Below, piece by piece: positions 1 through 6,578 of a stretch of 6,578 nt of DNA. The notes beneath the pieces were generated by a model. That model was given only the letters and a program-made list of their open reading frames with translations. It made no database searches and was not told the origin of the DNA. The stretch spans positions 1 through 6,578 of the forward strand of contig CAMFHW010000249.1 in assembly GCA_945952175.1 (NCBI GenBank). The letters are read 5' to 3'. This stretch comes from an uncultured Phenylobacterium sp. (lineage in GTDB: Bacteria > Pseudomonadota > Alphaproteobacteria > Caulobacterales > Caulobacteraceae). The translations under genes were made by a program, and so were the position numbers. Every line of letters starts with the position of its first letter. Within the stretch, counting starts at the first letter, position 1.

Positions 1-656
1 CGACCGAACCGCTCAGCGAAACCTATGTGCGGCTCGACGCCTCCAAGGGCATGGACGCCCCCGCGCCGGCGCGGATCGAGATGCGCATGCATGGCGACGC
101 CGCCTCGGGCTTCCGCCAGAGCGCCGCGGCCCTGCCGCGCGCCGACCTGGAGCGCGCCCTGCGCCAGGGCGTCTCGCGCTCCTACGGCTGGCTGACGGTG
201 GACAAGGTCGAGCTGGTCGACGACGTGCCGCACGACGCCTTCACGGTGATCATGACCGGCCAGGCCGACATCGACTGGCGCAAGAACGCCGACCTGGGCA
301 TGCGCGAGTTCAAGCTGCCGACCGGCGGCTCGCAGGCGGCCCCCTTCGCCACGCGCGATCCGGGCCCTGACCATGATGCGCCCTATGCCGTGACCTTCCC
401 CTATTTCGTCCGCTCGATCACCGAGGTGGTGCTGCCGAACAGCGGGACGGGATTTCAGACGCGGGGGCCGAACGACACCCAGGTGGTCGGCGGCTACGAG
501 CTGAAGCGCACCTCGGGCATCGAGGGCGGCGTGGCCCGTTTCATGAGCCAGGGCCGCGCCGTCACGCGCGAGGTCAGCGCCTCGGAGGCCGAGGCCGCCA
601 ACCGCACCATGCGCCGGATGACGGCTGACGAAAGCCTGGTCCGGGCGCCGTCCTGA
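1..656 (+). CDS. C-terminal part of a DUF3857/transglutaminase-like family protein (5' end outside window)
   Basis: The reading frame is open from the first full codon at base 3 to the TGA at 654-656, giving about 217 residues. A GTG at 27 is a possible start, but the frame continues upstream without a stop and the sequence reads like the inside of a longer protein, so I treat it as truncated by the window edge. Its wording (SETYVRLDAS near the start, then DIDWRKN, DAPYAVTFPYFVRSITEVVLPN and ADESLVR at the end) resembles the region after the transglutaminase-like core in large DUF3857 proteins of Caulobacterales and Sphingomonadales. Those proteins are usually exported and of unknown function. 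No catalytic Cys/His/Asp triad or signal peptide is visible in this part, so no activity can be claimed. The family call is by recognition and moderately sure; the partial status is well supported. Confidence 0.6.
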   Translation, partial: TEPLSETYVRLDASKGMDAPAPARIEMRMHGDAASGFRQSAAALPRADLERALRQGVSRSYGWLTVDKVELVDDVPHDAFTVIMTGQADIDWRKNADLGMREFKLPTGGSQAAPFATRDPGPDHDAPYAVTFPYFVRSITEVVLPNSGTGFQTRGPNDTQVVGGYELKRTSGIEGGVARFMSQGRAVTREVSASEAEAANRTMRRMTADESLVRAPS

Positions 657-660
657 ACCC

Positions 661-698
661 AGTCTGCGCCCACCGTCTGGGCGCTCGCGTAACAGACT
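661..698 (+). terminator. Nested stem-loop downstream of the DUF3857-like gene, possible terminator
   Basis: GCGCCCA (666-672) pairs perfectly with TGGGCGC (678-684) around a 5-nt loop. AGTCT (661-665) then pairs with AGACT (694-698), leaving a 9-nt bulge (685-693) on the 3' side. It begins four bases after the upstream stop codon. No run of T follows directly (only TTT at 705-707 and TTTT at 712-715), so it is not a textbook Rho-independent terminator. It could instead be a Rho-dependent end, a 3'-end-protecting structure, or part of the ihfB leader. Confidence 0.35.
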
Positions 699-745
699 AT
701 CGAGTTTACCCTTTTGGCGGGTTGAACATCGTCGGGGACTCGACC

Positions 746-781
746 ATGTTCCGCCAGCCGAAGGACTGGATGTGGGCATGA
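746..781 (+). CDS. Possible 11-codon upstream ORF overlapping the ihfB start
   Basis: ATG at 746 opens a short frame reading MFRQPKDWMWA and ending in TGA at 779-781. That stop overlaps the ihfB ATG (778-780) in the arrangement ATGA typical of translational coupling. A GGGGA at 734-738, seven bases before the ATG, is a plausible ribosome binding site, and nearly all codons end in G or C as in the neighbouring genes. Two of the last four residues are Trp. Against it, the ORF is very short, could arise by chance in GC-rich DNA, and has no homologue I recognise. It would serve as a leader setting ihfB translation rather than as a functional protein. Confidence 0.25.
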   Translation: MFRQPKDWMWA

Positions 782-1062
782 TCAAGTCGGAACTCATCGC
801 CAAGCTCGCCGAAGAGAATCCGCACCTGACCCAACGCGATATCGAGCGCGTGGTCGGGGTGATCCTTGAGCGCATGATCGAAGCTCTCGAGCAGGGCGGC
901 CGCGTGGAGCTGCGCGGCTTCGGGGCCCTGTCGGTGCGCTCGCGCGACGCGCGGGCCGGCCGCAACCCGCGCACCGGCGAGGCCGTCGAGGTCCGCGCCA
1001 AGCACGTGCCCTTCTTCAAGAGCGGCAAGGAGCTGCGCGAGCGGCTCAACGCCGACGAGTAG
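778..1062 (+). CDS. ihfB: Integration host factor subunit beta
   Basis: This encodes the beta subunit of IHF, the heterodimeric nucleoid protein that binds specific sites and bends DNA sharply in transcription, replication and recombination. The 94 residues equal the E. coli IHF-beta length and align throughout: MIKSELI at the N terminus, the core RVELRGFGALSV (42-53), and the DNA-binding arm GRNPRTG (61-67) carrying Pro64, the residue that intercalates in the minor groove. The C-terminal part is HVPFFKSGKELRERL (76-90). I chose ATG 778 because MIKSELI matches the family start. An in-frame GTG at 772 would add two residues and is better spaced from AAGGA (761-765), so it cannot be excluded. 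The partner gene ihfA is not in the window. The alternative, an HU protein, is less likely because the arm and C terminus are of the IHF-beta type. Confidence 0.95.
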   Translation: MIKSELIAKLAEENPHLTQRDIERVVGVILERMIEALEQGGRVELRGFGALSVRSRDARAGRNPRTGEAVEVRAKHVPFFKSGKELRERLNADE

Positions 1063-1071
1063 CACGGCCAG

Positions 1072-1098
1072 TTGACGCCAAGGTAACCCTGTGACGAT
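1072..1098 (+). promoter_or_regulatory. Candidate housekeeping promoter for mscL
   Basis: TTGACGC at 1072-1078 fits the -35 part of the Caulobacter housekeeping consensus (TTGACGS). The best -10 candidate at an allowed spacing, GTGACGAT at 1091-1098, is a weak match to GCTANAWC. The element lies in the 65-nt gap between ihfB and mscL, so mscL could have its own promoter, but the poor -10 keeps confidence low and read-through from ihfB is equally possible. Confidence 0.3.
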
Positions 1099-1127
1099 CC
1101 TCAAGGTCGTAAGACTTGGGAGGTAGC

Positions 1128-1544
1128 ATGGGTGTGTTCAGCGAATTCCGCGAGTTCATCGCGCGGGGCAACGTGGTCGACCTGGCCGTCGGCGTGATCG
1201 TCGGGGCCGCGTTCAACGACATCGTCAAGAGCCTGGTGGACCAGGTCATCATGCCGCCGATCGGCCTGATGCTGAACGGCGTCGACTTCTCGCAGATGAA
1301 GATCGTGCTGAAGGCGGCCGATGCGGCGACCAAGACCGCCGAGGTGGCCATCCAGTACGGCGCCTTCTTCAACAGCGTGATCAAGTTCGTGATCGTCGCC
1401 TGGGTGGTGTTCCTGCTGGTCAAGGGCGTGAACACCCTGCGCCGCCAGCAGGAGGAAGCGCCCGCGCCGGCCGCTCCGCCCGCCCCGACGCCCGATCAGG
1501 CCCTGCTCACCGAGATCCGCGACCTGCTGAAGGCCCGCGGCTAA
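1128..1544 (+). CDS. mscL: Large-conductance mechanosensitive channel MscL
   Basis: MscL is a homopentameric inner-membrane channel that opens under high membrane tension and releases small solutes during hypo-osmotic shock. The 138-residue product is the usual length (about 136) and aligns almost without gaps with the E. coli protein. It has the amphipathic N-terminal helix (FSEFREFIARGN, 4-15), then TM1 with VVDLAVGVIVGAAF (16-29) including the gate glycines 22 and 26, followed by IMPPIGL (41-47). A periplasmic loop of roughly 50-75 follows, then TM2 from about YGAFFNSVIKF to VFLLVKGVN (77-102). An Ala/Pro linker (111-122) leads to the conserved cytoplasmic helix LLTEIRDLLK (126-135). Position 30 is Asn where E. 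coli has Gly. ATG 1128 is chosen because it matches the family N terminus and is preceded by GGGAGG at 1118-1123; an in-frame TTG at 1116 is rejected. It is probably transcribed with ihfB or from its own weak promoter. Confidence 0.97.
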   Translation: MGVFSEFREFIARGNVVDLAVGVIVGAAFNDIVKSLVDQVIMPPIGLMLNGVDFSQMKIVLKAADAATKTAEVAIQYGAFFNSVIKFVIVAWVVFLLVKGVNTLRRQQEEAPAPAAPPAPTPDQALLTEIRDLLKARG

Positions 1545-1557
1545 GGCTGCGGCCCTT
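1530..1557 (+). terminator. Strong hairpin across the mscL stop codon, possible terminator
   Basis: AAGG (1530-1533) pairs with CCTT (1554-1557). After one C/C mismatch, CCGCGGC (1535-1541) pairs with GCTGCGG (1546-1552) with a single G-U wobble, closing a four-base loop TAAG that contains the mscL stop codon. This gives 11 pairs in RNA. Only two T residues end the stem, so intrinsic termination would be weak by E. coli standards, but the position between mscL and a separately controlled trp operon fits a transcript boundary. Confidence 0.45.
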
Positions 1558-1583
1558 GCGGAACGGGGCATGGGCGCCCTAAT
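1556..1583 (+). promoter_or_regulatory. Candidate promoter of the trpFBA-accD-folC operon
   Basis: TTGCGG (1556-1561) and CCTAAT (1578-1583) are separated by 16 bases and partly match -35/-10 elements (TTG and TAAT are the conserved parts). Transcription from this -10 would begin at about 1589-1592, at or next to the trpF ATG. The match is imperfect, and the call rests mainly on its position: after a terminator-like hairpin and before a gene without a ribosome binding site. No tryptophan-rich leader peptide or attenuator is visible upstream of trpF. Confidence 0.35.
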
Positions 1584-1597
1584 CCCCACCCATGCCC
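1566..1597 (+). repeat. Perfect 9-bp inverted repeat containing the trpF start codon
   Basis: GGGCATGGG (1566-1574) is the exact reverse complement of CCCATGCCC (1589-1597), with a 14-nt spacer. The right arm contains the trpF ATG (1592-1594). In a transcript reading through from mscL, this stem would bury the start codon. A transcript beginning near 1590 would lack the left arm and be free of it. As DNA, the two arms could also be an operator dyad, although the spacing is not that of a repressor I recognise. Confidence 0.45.
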
Positions 1598-2236
1598 GTC
1601 ACCGCCAAGATCTGCGGACTGTCGACCCCCGAGACCGTGCGCGCGGCGCTCGACGGCGGGGCGAGCCATCTCGGCTTCATGTTCTTCGCCAGGAGCCCGC
1701 GCAACGTGACGCCCGAGGCGGCCGAGCGACTGGCCGCCCCGGCGCGGCCGCGCAACGTCAAGATCTGCGCCGTGACCGTCGATCCCGACGACGCCTTCGT
1801 CGACGGGCTGATGGCGACCCTGCGGCCCGACTTCATCCAGCTGCACGGCAAGGAGACGCCGTCCCGCGCGCGCCAGGTGCGCGAGCGCAGCGGCGCGGGC
1901 GTCATCAAGGCCCTGTCCGTCTCCGACGCCTCCGACCTCGCCGCCGCGGCCGCCTATGAGCCCGTGGTCGACCACCTGATGTTCGACGCCAAGGCCCCCC
2001 AGGGCCTCGACCGGCCCGGCGGGACGGGGGCCAGCTTCGACTGGACCCTGATGTCTGGACGCCGCTTCCAGCGGCCGTGGTTCCTGGCCGGCGGCCTCGA
2101 TCCGTGGAACGTCGCCGACGCCGTTCGCCAGTCCGGCGCGCCCATGGCGGACGTTTCCTCTGGCGTGGAGCGCGGTCCCGGACTAAAGGACCCGGCCTTG
2201 ATCACGGCGTTCCTCGACGCTGTCCGCCGCGCCTGA
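1592..2236 (+). CDS. trpF: Phosphoribosylanthranilate isomerase
   Basis: TrpF converts N-(5-phosphoribosyl)anthranilate to CdRP by an Amadori rearrangement, a middle step of tryptophan synthesis in the cytosol. The 214-residue product is a stand-alone single-domain (beta/alpha)8 barrel of normal length. Visible family motifs are KICGL (6-10) with the general-base Cys8, QLHGKE (83-88), the general-acid Asp132 in LMFDAK, the phosphate-binding GGTG.SFDW (143-151), LAGGL (165-169) and DVSSGVE (187-193). ATG 1592 is forced as the start: an in-frame TAA lies at 1580-1582, and the nine bases between are C-rich with no Shine-Dalgarno sequence. This suggests a leaderless message. It is the first gene of the operon, followed by trpB after 9 nt. 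Unlike in E. coli, it is not fused to trpC. Confidence 0.96.
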   Translation: MPVTAKICGLSTPETVRAALDGGASHLGFMFFARSPRNVTPEAAERLAAPARPRNVKICAVTVDPDDAFVDGLMATLRPDFIQLHGKETPSRARQVRERSGAGVIKALSVSDASDLAAAAAYEPVVDHLMFDAKAPQGLDRPGGTGASFDWTLMSGRRFQRPWFLAGGLDPWNVADAVRQSGAPMADVSSGVERGPGLKDPALITAFLDAVRRA

Positions 2237-2245
2237 GCCCCCCGC

Positions 2246-3462
<1,217 letters not shown>

Positions 3463-3466
<4 letters not shown>

Positions 3467-4296
3467 GCAAGGCCCGCATCGACGCCCGTTTCGCGGCCCT
3501 GCAGGCTGAAGGCCGCGCCGCCTTCGTGACTTATGTGATGTCCGGCGACCCGGACTACGCGACCTCGCTGGAGATCCTGAAGGGCCTGCCCGCCGCCGGC
3601 GCCGACCTGATCGAGATCGGTTATCCCTTCTCCGATCCCATGGCCGAGGGCCCGCCGATCCAGCGCGCCGCCCAGCGCGCGCTTGGCAAGGGCATGACGC
3701 TGGCCAAGACCCTGCAGATGGTCGCCGAGTTCCGGCAGGGCGACGCGGAGACCCCGATCATCCTGATGGGCTATGCCAATCCGCTGATCGGCTGGGGCTT
3801 CGAGGCCTTCGCCCGTGACGCGGCCAAGGCCGGGATCGACGGCCTGATCGTGGTCGACATCCCGCCGGAGGAGGCCGATCCCCTGGCCGACGCCCTCGAC
3901 GCCGAGGGCCTGTCCCTGATCCGTCTCGCCACCCCCACCACCGACGACAAGCGCCTGCCGGTCGTGGTCCGCCGCACCTCGGGCTTCGTCTACTACGTCT
4001 CGGTCGCCGGGGTGACCGGGGTGAAGGAGGCCGACGAGGCCGCACTCGCCCCCCACGTCCTCCGCGTCCGCGCCTCCTCGGTCCTGCCGGTGGCGGTCGG
4101 CTTCGGCATCCGCACCCCCGAGCGCGCCGCCGCGATCGCCCGCGTGGCCGACGGCGTGGTGGTCGGCTCGGCCTTCGTCGACGAGGTCGCCGACGCCTTG
4201 GCAATGAACGAAAGCGTGACCGCGCGGGTTCTTTCCAAAGTCGAATCCTTGGCTAAGGCTGTGCGCTCCGCGCGAGTCGAAAGCCTCACGGTGTAA
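3463..4296 (+). CDS. trpA: Tryptophan synthase alpha chain
   Basis: TrpA cleaves indole-3-glycerol phosphate to indole and glyceraldehyde 3-phosphate and passes indole through a tunnel to TrpB. The 277-residue product has the normal (beta/alpha)8-barrel length. It carries SKARIDARF at the N terminus, FVTYVMSGDPD (21-31), LIEIGYPFSDPMAEGPPIQ (49-67) with the catalytic Glu51 (E. coli Glu49), GYANPL (103-108), VDIPPEEAD (131-139), the RTSGFVYYVSVAGVTG segment (171-186) with the mobile loop, VGFGI (212-216) and VVVGSAFV (232-239). Oddly, the E. coli catalytic Asp60 is replaced by Glu62 (GAG at 3646-3648), a conservative change. The start is TTG, overlapping trpB by four bases. The C-terminal tail after about 250 is poorly conserved, as is usual. 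Confidence 0.97.
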
Positions 4297-4303
4297 CTGC
4301 CCC

Positions 4304-5236
4304 ATGGCGATGGCTGAACAGCGAAACGACCCCCCCGGCAAGCCGACCACCCCCCAGGCCCCGCGTCAGCGCGGCGGATGGCTGGCCAAGATCGCGCCCG
4401 GCGTGCGCAACCTCGTCCAGAAGCGGGAGACCCCCGAGAACCTCTGGGTGAAATGCCCCGACACCGGGGAGATGCTCTACCGGCCCGACCTCGAGGCCGC
4501 GCTGTGGGTGACGCCCTCGGGCAGCCACATGCGTATCGGGGCGGCCCAGCGCCTGCGCTACACCTTCGACAACGGCGAGTACGAGAAGATCTCCTCGCCG
4601 CACGTGGTCGAGGACCCGCTGAAGTTCCCGGACGACAAGCCCTATGGCGAGCGCCTGAAGGCGGCCCGCAAGGCGACCGGCGAGCAGGATTCGATGGTCA
4701 TCGCCTACGGCAAGATCCAGGGCGAGCCCTGCGTCGTCGTGGTCCAGGACTTCTTCTTCATGGGCGGCTCGCTCGGCATGGCCGCCGGCGAGACCTTCAT
4801 CAAGGCGGCCCAGGAGGCCGTGAAGCGCAAGGTCCCGTTCGTGATCTTCACCGCTTCCGGCGGCGCGCGGATGCAGGAAGGCACGCTCAGCCTGATGCAG
4901 ATGGCGCGCACGACCCTGGCCCTGAACGAGGTCAAGGACGCCGGCCTGCCCTATATCGTGGTGATGACCGACCCGACCTCGGGCGGGGTCTCGGCCTCCT
5001 ACGCCATGCTGGGCGACATCCACCTGGCCGAGCCGAACGCCATGATCGCCTTCTCCGGCCGTCGGGTGATCGAGCAGACCATCCGCGAGGTCCTGCCGCC
5101 GGGCTTCCAGCGCGCCGAGTTCCTGGTGGAGCGCGGCATGGTCGACCGCGTCGTCACCCGCGCCGAGTTGCCCAAGGTGCTGGCCTCGATCCTCAAGACC
5201 CTGATGATGGGACGCGCGCGTTCGAAAGCCGCTTAG
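4304..5236 (+). CDS. accD: Acetyl-CoA carboxylase carboxyltransferase subunit beta, zinc ribbon degenerate
   Basis: AccD pairs with AccA to form the carboxyltransferase that moves CO2 from biotin on AccB to acetyl-CoA, giving malonyl-CoA for fatty acid synthesis. The 310 residues match the family length. After a Pro-rich N terminus come the zinc-ribbon position (about 51-73) and the crotonase-fold domain: FFMGGSLGMAAGE (151-163), TASGGARMQEG (183-193), LPYIVVMTDPTSGGVSAS (215-232), AEPNAMIAFSGRRVIEQT (242-259) and LPPGFQRAEFL (264-274). These include the glycine pairs at 186-187 and 227-228 that form the oxyanion holes. Only the first of the four E. coli zinc cysteines remains (Cys51); the others are Thr54, Thr70 and Gly73. 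ATG 4304 follows trpA by seven bases without a Shine-Dalgarno sequence, and ATG 4310 is an alternative start. accA is not in the window. Confidence 0.97.
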   Translation: MAMAEQRNDPPGKPTTPQAPRQRGGWLAKIAPGVRNLVQKRETPENLWVKCPDTGEMLYRPDLEAALWVTPSGSHMRIGAAQRLRYTFDNGEYEKISSPHVVEDPLKFPDDKPYGERLKAARKATGEQDSMVIAYGKIQGEPCVVVVQDFFFMGGSLGMAAGETFIKAAQEAVKRKVPFVIFTASGGARMQEGTLSLMQMARTTLALNEVKDAGLPYIVVMTDPTSGGVSASYAMLGDIHLAEPNAMIAFSGRRVIEQTIREVLPPGFQRAEFLVERGMVDRVVTRAELPKVLASILKTLMMGRARSKAA

Positions 5237-5257
5237 GCCTTAACGGAACTCCTGCCG

Positions 5258-6577
5258 ATGTATGACCCGATCCGCGCCTCCGACGCGGTGATCCAGCGTC
5301 TGCGGGCCAACCATCCCTCCTTGATCGACCTGACCACCGGCCGCGTGGAGCGGCTGCTGGCGGCCCTCGGCCACCCCGAGAAGCGCTTGCCGCCGGTGAT
5401 CCACGTGGCCGGCACAAACGGCAAGGGCTCGACCGTCGCCTATCTGCGCGCCATCGCCGAGGCGGCTGGGCTGAAGGTCCACGCCATCACCTCGCCGCAC
5501 CTGGTGCGCTTCGCCGAGCGCATCCGCGTCGCCGGGACCCTGATCAGCGACGAGAAGCTCGCCGAGCTTACCGACCGGCTGGAGACCGCCAACGCCGGCA
5601 AGCCGATCAGCTTCTTCGAGATCACCACCGTGCTGGCCTTCGAGGCCTTCGCCGAGGTTCCGGCGGACCTCTGCATCGTCGAGGTGGGCCTGGGCGGCCG
5701 CTTCGACGCCACCAACATCTTCGACGCGCCGGCCGTCAGCGTGATCACGCCGGTCGACTACGACCACCTGGAGATGCTGGGGCCGGAACTATCCAAGATC
5801 GCCTGGGAGAAGGCCGGGATCATCAAGGCCGGCCGGCCTGTGGTGGTCGCGCGCCAGATGGAGGAGGGCGAGGCCGTCATCCTCGACGAGGCCGAAAAGC
5901 TCGACGCGCCGCTGACCCTGATGGGCCGCGACTTCGACGCCTGGGAAGAGCGCGGCCGCCTGATGGTCCAGCTCGGCGACCGCCTGTTCGACCTGCCTGC
6001 GCCCAGCCTGTTCGGCGGCTACCAGTTCGCCAACGCCGGCCTGGCCGTCGCCGCGATCCTGGCGCTCGGCGATCCGCGCATCGACGAGGCCGCGCTCGCC
6101 AAGGGCGTATCCTCCGCCGTCTGGCCGGCGCGGTTCCAGCGCCTGACCGCCGGGCCGATGGCCGAGCTCGCCGGCGCGCGGGGTTCAGACCTCTGGCTGG
6201 ACGGCGGGCACAATCCACATGCCGGCCGCGCGCTCGCCGAGACCGCCGGCCGGCTCGTCGCGCGTGATCCGCGTCCGCTGGTGCTGGTCAGCGCGATGTT
6301 CGCCCGCAAGGACGCGGAGGGCTTCTTCGCGCCCTTCGCCGAGCTGAACCCTCGGGTGATCGCCACCACCTTCGATTCGCCCAACGCCGCGCCGGCGCGC
6401 GACATCGCCGCGGCTGCGAAGGCGGCGGGGCTTCGGGTCGAACTTGCGGAAGATGTCGCCGAGGGGGTCCGCCTCGCCCTGATCGGCGAGGGGCCCGCGC
6501 CACATGTGCTGATCTGTGGCGGTCTGCACTTCGCCGGCGAGGTCCTGGCCATGAGCCCGGACACCTGGCCGACCTGA
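5258..6577 (+). CDS. folC: Bifunctional folylpolyglutamate synthase/dihydrofolate synthase
   Basis: FolC uses ATP to join glutamate to dihydropteroate, making dihydrofolate, and then adds further glutamates to reduced folates. The complete 439-residue product has the Mur-ligase-like two-domain layout. The P-loop is HVAGTNGKGST (49-59), followed by the folate-side loop ITSPHLVRFAERI (77-89), FFEITT (119-124), VEVGLGGRFDATN (141-153) and YDHLEMLG (168-175). IAWEKAGIIK (181-190) contains the probable carbamylated-lysine position. The C-terminal domain has WPARFQ (289-294) and LDGGHNP (314-320), whose Asp-Gly-x-His-Asn-Pro core is family-typical. Whether both activities are kept cannot be read from sequence. 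ATG 5258 follows accD by 21 nt, with a modest CGGAA at 5244-5248 upstream. The TGA ends one base before the window edge, so what follows in the operon is unseen. Confidence 0.96.
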   Translation: MYDPIRASDAVIQRLRANHPSLIDLTTGRVERLLAALGHPEKRLPPVIHVAGTNGKGSTVAYLRAIAEAAGLKVHAITSPHLVRFAERIRVAGTLISDEKLAELTDRLETANAGKPISFFEITTVLAFEAFAEVPADLCIVEVGLGGRFDATNIFDAPAVSVITPVDYDHLEMLGPELSKIAWEKAGIIKAGRPVVVARQMEEGEAVILDEAEKLDAPLTLMGRDFDAWEERGRLMVQLGDRLFDLPAPSLFGGYQFANAGLAVAAILALGDPRIDEAALAKGVSSAVWPARFQRLTAGPMAELAGARGSDLWLDGGHNPHAGRALAETAGRLVARDPRPLVLVSAMFARKDAEGFFAPFAELNPRVIATTFDSPNAAPARDIAAAAKAAGLRVELAEDVAEGVRLALIGEGPAPHVLICGGLHFAGEVLAMSPDTWPT

Positions 6578-6578
6578 A

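Noticed and set aside
1094..1110. Small stem-loop between ihfB and mscL
   Set aside because: It has only six pairs, interrupted by a bulged T, with no T run; too weak to call a terminator.
1116..1127. TTG 1116 as the mscL start
   Set aside because: It overlaps the GGGAGG ribosome site and adds four residues absent from the family; ATG 1128 aligns exactly with E. coli MscL.
1545..1591. Classical trp attenuator or leader peptide before trpF
   Set aside because: The 47-base gap holds no short ORF with tandem Trp codons and no competing terminator/antiterminator pair with a U tract.
1570..1959. ATG-started plus-strand frame beginning just before trpF
   Set aside because: It is out of frame with trpF and gives an Arg-rich shadow product; the real TrpF motifs begin at ATG 1592.
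4378..5265. 295-codon plus-strand frame inside accD
   Set aside because: It is the +1-type shadow of accD, rich in Arg, Gly and Asp, with no family resemblance.

Overview
The window is GC-rich, densely coding DNA with every gene on the + strand. Gene order (trpF-trpB-trpA-accD-folC), the wording of the proteins and frequent non-ATG starts or missing Shine-Dalgarno sequences point to an alphaproteobacterium, most likely of the Caulobacterales (Caulobacter/Phenylobacterium-like). This assignment is by recognition, not by a database search.

Layout. Bases 1-656 hold the C-terminal end of a larger protein resembling the DUF3857/transglutaminase-like family. A 121-nt gap follows, with a nested stem-loop (661-698) and a possible 11-codon upstream ORF (746-781) that overlaps the start of ihfB. 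Then come ihfB (IHF beta, 778-1062) and mscL (1128-1544). A strong hairpin sits across the mscL stop codon (1530-1557). Immediately after it are a candidate promoter and a perfect inverted repeat whose right arm contains the trpF start codon. From there trpF, trpB, trpA, accD and folC run to the end of the window with gaps of 9, -4, 7 and 21 nt, an evident operon. folC is complete, its stop falling one base before the window ends. The longest gene-free stretch is 657-745, or 657-777 if the small ORF is not real.

How the genes work together. TrpF makes CdRP in the middle of tryptophan synthesis, and TrpA and TrpB form the alpha2beta2 tryptophan synthase that completes the pathway. The anthranilate-to-CdRP genes trpE, trpG, trpD and trpC are not here, so the pathway is split. 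accD supplies the carboxyltransferase beta subunit for malonyl-CoA and fatty acid synthesis, and folC makes and polyglutamates folates. ihfB and mscL appear to be a separate upstream unit for DNA architecture and osmotic protection.

Most of the window is ordinary housekeeping sequence, and I see no unknown defence or mobile system. The points worth a second look are the mscL-trpF junction (terminator-like hairpin, possible leaderless trpF, start codon in a hairpin arm), a Trp-containing mini-ORF overlapping ihfB, an AccD that has lost most of its zinc ligands, and a Glu in place of the catalytic Asp60 of TrpA.
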